Shown here in pieces: positions 62,701 to 64,000 of a DNA stretch of 64,000 bases. The position numbers and the translations under genes were made by a program. Source of the stretch: Nocardiopsis_B sediminis (GTDB taxonomy: Bacteria > Actinomycetota > Actinomycetes > Streptosporangiales > Streptosporangiaceae); NCBI RefSeq assembly GCF_042650565.1, contig NZ_JBHSBH010000007.1, positions 186,001-250,000 of the forward strand, in the 5' to 3' direction. Every line of letters starts with the position of its first letter. Positions within the stretch are counted from its first letter, which is position 1. The notes under the pieces are model-generated. The model was not told where the DNA came from. It was given only the letters and a program-made list of their open reading frames with translations, and searched no databases.

Positions 62701-62718
62701 GGAGTGGGAGTGGGAGTG
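62701..62718. repeat. Short tandem repeat (GGAGTG)x3
   Basis: Three copies of GGAGTG lie in the 112-base gap between otnC and the ABM gene, next to that gene's ribosome-binding site. Copy-number change could alter its translation. No other function is seen. Confidence 0.5.
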
Positions 62719-62796
62719 GGGCGGGGCTGCGGGGCCGGAAGGCCCCGGAGCCGTGGACGGATGGGCTGCCGTTGCCCGGCGGCCGGGCCCGCCGGC

Positions 62797-63420
62797 TCAC
62801 CGCCTGCGGAGGGCGTGCGCCTGCTCGGGGCTGAGCGGCCGGGTGGCCTGGCCGCGCAGGAGCAGGAAGAGCCGCGCGGTCGCCTCCAGCTCCTCCATGG
62901 CATCGGCGGCCGCCGCCAGACCGGGGCCGGCGACGACGGGGCCGTGGTTGGCGAGGAGCAGCGCATGGTGGCCGCGTGCCGCCTGCTCGGCCAGCGGTTC
63001 CAGGGCGGCGTCGCCCGGTGCGTGGTAGGGCAGCAGCGGCAGGGTGCCGACCCGCATGGCGTAGTAGGCGGTCAGCGGCGGCAGGACGTCCCGGGGGTCG
63101 ACGTCGGCCAGGCAGGAGACGGCCACCGCGTGGGTGGAGTGCAGGTGGACCACCGCCTCGGCATCGGGCCGAGCGCGGTACATCGCCGCGTGCAGGAACG
63201 CCTCCTTGGTGGGTGGCGCGCCGCCCGCGTGCTCGCCGTCCAGGGTGATCTCGGACAGGCCGCCGGGGTCCAGCGCCCCGAGGTTGGAGCCGGTCGGCGT
63301 GGTCAGGATCGTCGCGCCCAGGCGGATGCTCAGGTTGCCGGTGCTGCCGTGCGTGTAGCCCCGGGAGAACAGGGAGGCGCCGAGGGCGGTGAGGGCGCGG
63401 GCCGCCGCCTGCCGCGTCAT
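62797..63420 (-). CDS. otnC: Class II aldolase, 3-oxo-tetronate 4-phosphate decarboxylase type
   Basis: A 207-aa class II aldolase/adducin protein. Zinc-binding His residues occur in VVHLHSTHAVAVS and a further His in ANHGPVVAG. The N-terminal GYTHGSTGNLSIRL and the Glu in APPTKEAFLHAAMY match OtnC, which decarboxylates 3-oxo-tetronate 4-phosphate to dihydroxyacetone phosphate. The start at 63420 overlaps the kinase stop (ATGA). This overlap with an OtnK-like gene supports the assignment. Confidence 0.85.
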   Translation of the reverse strand: MTRQAAARALTALGASLFSRGYTHGSTGNLSIRLGATILTTPTGSNLGALDPGGLSEITLDGEHAGGAPPTKEAFLHAAMYRARPDAEAVVHLHSTHAVAVSCLADVDPRDVLPPLTAYYAMRVGTLPLLPYHAPGDAALEPLAEQAARGHHALLLANHGPVVAGPGLAAAADAMEELEATARLFLLLRGQATRPLSPEQAHALRRR

Positions 63421-64000
63421 GGCCGCCCCGAAAGCGCGCGGGTGAACAGGTCGGGGGCGCCGAAGTTGCCGGACTTGAGCAGCAGGGCGAGCCCACCGGC
63501 CGCGGTCGTCCACGGCACGCCGGCGTCGACCTCGCGCCCGACCCGGACCGCGTCGATGCCCAGGGCGCCGACGATGGCCCCGGACGTCTCCCCTCCCGCG
63601 ACGACCAGGCGCCGCACTCCGTTGTCCACGAGGTGGCGGGCGGTTTCGGCGAGCGCGTGCTCCACCAGGCGGGCCGTCTCGGCGGTGCCGAGGCGTCCCT
63701 GGGCGGCGCGGCGCTCCTCGGGGCTTTGGGAGGCGTAGACGAGCACCGGCCCCGCCCCGGCGTGGGCGTCCACCCAGGCGCGCACGCGGTCGAGCTCGCC
63801 CGGGTCGGTCAGCTCCAGCGGGTCCAGCCGGCGCGACGGCATGACCGCGCGTGCGTGCTCGATCTGCCGCAGTGTCATGGTCGAGCAGCTCCCGGCGAGG
63901 ACGGCGGCGGGGCCGTCCGGATCCGGCTCCGGCTCCGGGTCGGCGGTGGAATACGCACCCGGCGGGCGGCCGGTGCGCAGCGCCGCGGCCAGGCCCGCCG
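63417..64000 (-). CDS. otnK: Four-carbon acid sugar kinase OtnK, C-terminal part (runs off the window)
   Basis: About 194 residues are visible up to the window edge; the 5' end lies beyond base 64000. The part shows the C-terminal domain of four-carbon acid-sugar kinases: VLAGSCSTMTLRQIEHA, VLVYASQSPEERR, LVVAGGETSGAIVGALGIDA and LLLKSGNFGAPDLF. OtnK phosphorylates 3-oxo-tetronates in erythronate/threonate breakdown. It overlaps otnC by four bases. Confidence 0.9.
   Translation of the reverse strand, partial: AGLAAALRTGRPPGAYSTADPEPEPDPDGPAAVLAGSCSTMTLRQIEHARAVMPSRRLDPLELTDPGELDRVRAWVDAHAGAGPVLVYASQSPEERRAAQGRLGTAETARLVEHALAETARHLVDNGVRRLVVAGGETSGAIVGALGIDAVRVGREVDAGVPWTTAAGGLALLLKSGNFGAPDLFTRALSGRP

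Overview
This is about 64 kb of very GC-rich actinobacterial chromosome. Divergent genes, GTG and TTG starts, and 4-base start/stop overlaps (ATGA, GTGA, TTGA) are frequent. A reduced type VII (ESX) secretion locus, macrolide-type glycosyltransferase and efflux genes, and several sugar-uptake operons fit a soil or plant-associated member of the Nocardiopsaceae/Streptosporangiales. The family assignment is an inference from gene content and base composition. I found no rRNA, tRNA or CRISPR array.

Left part (1-9.6 kb). The window opens inside murJ (lipid II flippase). Next is a minus-strand cell-wall module: a GNAT acetyltransferase, a lipoprotein with an M15-like peptidase domain, a BlaI repressor and an M56 membrane peptidase. 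Two BlaI-type operators lie upstream. A TauE/SafE permease, a YjbR-like protein with a 39-aa companion, an ECF sigma factor with a CU044_5270-type membrane protein, and two TetR-controlled enzymes (an alpha/beta hydrolase and an SDR) follow, with clear palindromic operators.

Centre-left (10-30.5 kb). An aldo/keto reductase gene lacks its 5' half, which is replaced by an internally deleted IS200/IS605 element (TnpB remnant plus right-end hairpin). An operon of nine genes, all minus strand, encodes a ribose/galactose-type ABC importer, two dehydrogenases, a lactonase, galactonate dehydratase and a GntR regulator. This is an oxidative (De Ley-Doudoroff-like) hexose route. A TetR-DrrAB-like-glycosyltransferase cassette looks like macrolide efflux and inactivation.

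Centre (25.3-36 kb). A LacI-controlled glycoside locus contains a peptide-type ABC importer (one gene is a permease-ATPase fusion), a beta-glucuronidase and a GH3 beta-glucosidase. The same LacI-type palindrome sits in front of both the importer and the glycosidase genes.

Centre-right (36-55.4 kb). This is a reduced ESX locus: EccC with three ATPase domains, EccD, two WXG100-like proteins, a MinD-like protein, and DUF6177-like and DUF6507-like proteins. Two large polymorphic toxins share an N-terminal WXG-type export module and each is followed by a putative immunity gene. In the usual EccB position there is a membrane-anchored TNT-like (NAD glycohydrolase fold) protein whose key Gln appears substituted. 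EccB, EccE and mycosin are not in the window. This is the part most likely to hold something new.

Right end (55.4-64 kb). An MmyB-type regulator is divergent from two small genes. An O-methyltransferase is divergent from an AraC regulator. An endolysin-like amidase without a signal peptide follows. The window ends in a minus-strand acid-sugar operon: otnK (truncated), otnC, an ABM-domain protein, a cupin and an aldehyde dehydrogenase.
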